From the IMG/VR virus record IMGVR_UViG_3300042882_001646, positions 1 through 32,383 of that record: a stretch of 32,383 nt of DNA. The stretch is one strand, 5' to 3'. Source of the stretch: a virus. Position 1 is the stretch's first letter; each line of letters opens with the position of its first letter. The notes under the pieces were generated by a model, which was not told the origin of the DNA, did no database searches, and saw only the letters and a list, made by a program, of their open reading frames with translations. Position numbers and translations under genes: made by a program. This document shows positions 30,238 through 32,383 of this stretch, piece by piece.

Positions 30238-30246
30238 CCGTTTTTT
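30221..30246. terminator. Bidirectional terminator between the late region and the leftward operon
   Basis: AAAAAACGGCTAATTAGCCGTTTTTT-type palindrome (arms AAAAAACGGCTAA and its complement). A stem of G+C core CGGCTAATTAGCCG flanked by A-run and T-run terminates transcripts from both sides. Confidence 0.75.
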
Positions 30247-30901
30247 CGCTTTTATAGTATAAAATGCACTTTGTGTTGTGTTTCCAAAATTCGTAGTTCA
30301 CGGCTAAGGAAAAGTAGCTTGGTTCGTTTCCTAGAGCATCTTTGCAGTGCACTTCTGCTCTAATTTCGTGAAAGCATAGGTTTATGGCTGTCATTTTACA
30401 GCAAATCGGGTCGATATCATGAGCAACGTAGTAATTTCCTTTTACTTTATGGTTGGCGGCTAGAATCATTCGACCACTGCCAGAACAGGGTTCGCTAATA
30501 TTCTTTCCCCAATCATCGCCGATTATCATTTGCGCCATCATATCGCAAAGACAAGCTGGCGTAAAAAATTGCCCTAGTGCGGATTTTTTGTACTTTCCGG
30601 AAAGGATTTCATAATAAGTGCCTAAAGGATCAATCCATTGATTGTTATCTTGAGCGCTTTGATAAATCATCATTAGTTCTGCGAGCATTTTCGCAAACAG
30701 ATTTAACTCGTCTTTGGTGTATTTCGCTATTGTTTCGAAATACCGATTTTCTTCGGTTTCGTGGGCCATACAGCACACGACAACCGTTAGAAAATCATCG
30801 AAGACGCGCGCCATATCGTGGCGGTACTCGAAATGAGTAAAAAAGGAGTTGAACTGCTTCAACTCCTTTGGGATGTCTATACTATTTTTCACGTGGCTCA
30901 A
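30230..30901 (-). CDS. N6-adenine methylase-like protein without the NPPY motif (223 aa)
   Basis: Residues about 105-165 are HsdM-like: YYEILSGKYKKSALGQFFTP (the Q-F-F-T-P region), then the SAM-binding motif I SEPCSGSGRMILAANH, and the acidic end of strand 2 VAHDIDPICCKMTAINLC. The catalytic motif IV (D/N)PP(Y/F) is not present; in its place the chain reads KDALGNEPSYFSLAVN and ends at 223. The N-terminal 90 residues are helical. Such short proteins occur in Bacteroidota mobile elements. It may be a SAM-binding protein without base methylation, or a truncated methylase. It is the last gene of the leftward operon. Confidence 0.6.
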   Translation of the reverse strand: MSHVKNSIDIPKELKQFNSFFTHFEYRHDMARVFDDFLTVVVCCMAHETEENRYFETIAKYTKDELNLFAKMLAELMMIYQSAQDNNQWIDPLGTYYEILSGKYKKSALGQFFTPACLCDMMAQMIIGDDWGKNISEPCSGSGRMILAANHKVKGNYYVAHDIDPICCKMTAINLCFHEIRAEVHCKDALGNEPSYFSLAVNYEFWKHNTKCILYYKSEKTAN

Positions 30902-31253
30902 CTTGTGCGTTAGAAAATAAGTAGCACAAAGGGAAAAATTTGTCTTCGTCTTCTTCGGTTGGCTTTTGTTCTGGTTGTGCTTTTTGATGGTCTTTGGGTT
31001 TTCCCCAAACTAAGAATGATTTTGAACCTTTTTTCACTTTAAAACCTTTGGCGCTCCATTGGTGTAGGGTGTGAAATTCTTTATTTTCTGCATCGGTGTA
31101 CATTTCGATAAGAAATTCATTTACAGTTTTTTCTTCTGTGCCCATTGAGATAGCTAATTTTGCTACTTTGGAAAGCGCTTTTAGTTCATCTCTGCGCTCT
31201 CTGTGTCGGATTTGGTTTTCTGTTGGTTGTGTGGTTGTTTCTGTTGTTGTCAT
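30882..31253 (-). CDS. ArdC-like single-strand-binding-domain protein (123 aa)
   Basis: The middle part FHTLHQWSAKGFKVKKGSKSFLVWGKP resembles the N-terminal domain of ArdC antirestriction proteins (the T..QW...G..V+KG pattern). N-terminal and C-terminal flanks are Thr- and Glu-rich and probably disordered. It overlaps the SymE-like gene upstream by 4 bases and the methylase downstream by 20, so translation is coupled. No metalloprotease domain, so ArdC activity is not expected. Family match is moderate. Confidence 0.5.
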   Translation of the reverse strand: MTTTETTTQPTENQIRHRERRDELKALSKVAKLAISMGTEEKTVNEFLIEMYTDAENKEFHTLHQWSAKGFKVKKGSKSFLVWGKPKDHQKAQPEQKPTEEDEDKFFPLCYLFSNAQVEPREK

Positions 31254-31444
31254 GGCTTGTATTTATTAATGATTAATTGATTTTCTTTTACTGTAATTGT
31301 AACTTTTTCGCCAATTTCAAAACCTGCTTTTTGCATCCAGTCGCCTGAAATAGTAAGTTTTGGTTTTACGATTGGGTTTTTAAATTTGAATCTTTTGAAT
31401 TGAGAGGAAATTGTAATTGTTCGGACTTTAAAAAACGTATTCAT
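31250..31444 (-). CDS. SymE-like SpoVT/AbrB-fold protein (64 aa)
   Basis: VKPKLTISGDWMQKAGFEIG followed by EKVTITVKENQLIINKYK matches the SymE-like consensus (P-x-L-x-I-x-G-x-W-L-x-x-A-G-F-x-x-G). SymE proteins are AbrB-fold toxins or nucleic-acid binders of type I-like modules; members in Bacteroidota mobile elements are common. No antisense RNA could be demonstrated here. It overlaps both neighbouring genes of the leftward operon. Confidence 0.65.
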   Translation of the reverse strand: MNTFFKVRTITISSQFKRFKFKNPIVKPKLTISGDWMQKAGFEIGEKVTITVKENQLIINKYKP

Positions 31445-31649
31445 CGAAGTCAGATTTAGAGTTGTTTTCTGTGATGAATAGTTCTGCGATTGCTTGTGCT
31501 TTGTTCCAGGCGTTGGAGGCTTGATTTTTAAAATAATTGTAGTCGTTCCAATTGAAAAGAAAAGAGAATCCTTTTTCAGTTAAGATAGTTTGTACTTGGT
31601 CGGAAAGTTTAAAAGATGTATTTTTGGCGTGTAAATTTGTTCGTTTCAT
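31428..31649 (-). CDS. Small unknown protein, leftward operon (73 aa)
   Basis: MKRTNLHAKNTSFKLSDQVQ onward; a helical basic protein with an aromatic stretch (FSFLFNWNDYNYFKNQA). No recognised family. First gene after the internal terminator at 31677; its end overlaps the SymE-like gene by 17 bases. The 20 bases before its start (AAATTATACACGCCATG) resemble those before the 138-aa gene. Confidence 0.5.
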   Translation of the reverse strand: MKRTNLHAKNTSFKLSDQVQTILTEKGFSFLFNWNDYNYFKNQASNAWNKAQAIAELFITENNSKSDFDEYVF

Positions 31650-31676
31650 GGCGTGTATAATTTATAAGTGATTAAA

Positions 31677-31706
31677 AAAAGCCCTACCCTCGACAGTAGG
31701 GCTTTT
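31677..31706 (-). terminator. Terminator/attenuator inside the leftward operon
   Basis: AAAAGCCCTAC-CCTCGACA-GTAGGGCTTTT. On the minus strand it is followed by a T-run of seven, so it terminates the 138-aa gene transcript before the next genes; on the plus strand a shorter T-rich stretch follows, making it partly bidirectional. Confidence 0.75.
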
Positions 31707-31715
31707 CTTTTGGTT

Positions 31716-32132
31716 TTAGATTTCGAAAGTCAAGACTTCGTTTTCTGCTTCATTCAATAAAATTGAAAGTTCATTTTGTGCTGCTTCAATTAGCTTTTTA
31801 ATCACATTAGAATTTTGAACTTCAAATTTGAATCCTTGTTGATTGTGAAAAGTAATCATTGCGTTGGTTTTGTCGTTCCCTGCTTCAAAGGTTTTCAAGT
31901 CGTTGCTTTTTTCTTTGAGCGTTGCGAAACGTTTTGATAATGCTTCAAAATGTTTCATTCTCTCAATTCTTCCCTCTGCGGTTTTGATTGGTTCGGGTTT
32001 GAATTTTTCAATCATTGCAGAAGTTTCTGCTTTCAAATCTTTTTCGGTAGGTTTTACCTCGTTTGGTGTTTGCATCGGAATTACTTTTTTGTCCTCTGCT
32101 TTTGCTTTTGGCTCTGCGATTTTTGTGTTCAT
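31716..32132 (-). CDS. Unknown coiled protein, leftward operon (138 aa)
   Basis: A Lys/Glu-rich, mostly helical protein (MIEKFKPEPIKTAEGRIERM, HFEALSKRFATLKEKSNDLK) ending in a helix VIKKLIEAAQNELSILLNEA. N-terminal 40 residues are low complexity. No membrane segment and no family recognised. Expressed from a leftward promoter near 32160-32200. Confidence 0.5.
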   Translation of the reverse strand: MNTKIAEPKAKAEDKKVIPMQTPNEVKPTEKDLKAETSAMIEKFKPEPIKTAEGRIERMKHFEALSKRFATLKEKSNDLKTFEAGNDKTNAMITFHNQQGFKFEVQNSNVIKKLIEAAQNELSILLNEAENEVLTFEI

Positions 32133-32159
32133 GGTGTATATAATTTATTGATTTCTAAT

Positions 32160-32215
32160 ACTTAAAGATACGAACCTTCGCATTAATACGAAAGTAAAAA
32201 GGTAAAAAAAATTAG
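32160..32215 (-). promoter_or_regulatory. Leftward promoter region with palindrome
   Basis: On the minus strand TATCTTTA (about 32164-32171) is close to the -7 box TAnnTTTG. About 18 bases upstream lies a TTTCG motif within the imperfect palindrome CTTTCGTATTAATGCGAAG (32175-32193), which could bind a regulator. Box assignment is tentative. Confidence 0.35.
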
Positions 32216-32383
32216 TTTTTTATAAGAAAAACATTAATTTAAAATGTATCTAAATAAGCAGAATTACATATAAAAAAAATAGAATTTAGAGCGTATAAAA
32301 AAATAAAAAAAACTTAAATAGTTAAAAAACAACAAAATAAGCCTCTTTAAAAAGGCTTGTTTTGTGTTTGTCTTAACTAAAAT
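32216..32383. other. AT-rich non-coding right edge
   Basis: No gene fits. The only structure seen is the hairpin AAGCCTCTTTAAAAAGGCTT at 32341-32360 with T/A-rich flanks, a possible terminator of a gene beyond the window. Confidence 0.4.

Noticed and set aside
1-32383. The window as a complete circular genome
   Set aside because: Joining the last base to the first puts an in-frame TAA two codons before the left partial gene with no start codon between, and portal and tape-measure genes are missing.

Overview
The window is a stretch of a temperate phage or prophage from a Bacteroidota host, most likely a Flavobacterium-like member of the Flavobacteriaceae. This rests on the AT-rich sequence, several TAnnTTTG-type -7 promoter boxes (the Bacteroidota form), SymE-like and N6-methylase accessory genes of a kind familiar from Bacteroidota mobile elements, and phage protein types such as the TIGR02594-like endolysin and the scaffold-capsid fusion. 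No rRNA, tRNA or CRISPR array was seen. The left edge cuts a structural gene, so more phage lies outside the window; no portal or tape-measure gene is visible.

Layout. (1) 1-4266: end of a tail/baseplate operon with overlapping genes. (2) 4267-4686: a leftward CI/Cro-type repressor and a divergent control region. (3) 4686-9975: early genes, namely a Zn-motif/HTH regulator, a frameshifted P-loop ATPase, a large TOPRIM-SF3 primase-helicase and small membrane proteins. (4) 9977-13816: an array of seven single-gene cassettes, all on the + strand, separated by six complete 129-132 bp imperfect palindromes with AAC...GTT ends, and bounded by one 3' half and one 5' half of such an element. The cassettes carry an ART-like protein, a probable Acb2/Tad1-type cyclic-nucleotide sponge (anti-CBASS), an ASCH-like phage protein, a YopX-like protein, a membrane protein and two unknowns. 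The array looks like integron gene cassettes built on a divergent attC-like element inside a phage. (5) 13817-15650: a large serine recombinase and a terminator. (6) 15651-16121: a non-coding region rich in inverted repeats (candidate attP, origin or operator). (7) 16122-30055: a second late region with fibre-like proteins, holin/spanin/endolysin, prohead protease, scaffold-capsid fusion, a tail-tube-like protein, a PLD-fold protein, small-terminase candidates and the large terminase. (8) 30076-32383: a small zinc protein and a convergent leftward accessory operon (SymE-like, ArdC-like, N6-methylase-like).

How it fits together. The repressor probably binds CACTTTTTAGNNAAACTTT-type sites found both at its own divergent promoter region and upstream of the gene at 16122. 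Three late transcription units share an exact architecture: CATGATACAC, 20 nt, then YAnnTTTG. This points to a phage-specific late promoter driven by an unidentified activator or sigma factor. The cassette array is the most unusual part: a compact, promoterless, same-strand set of accessory and anti-defence genes separated by recombination-site-like elements, some of which are translated as the N-terminus of the following protein.
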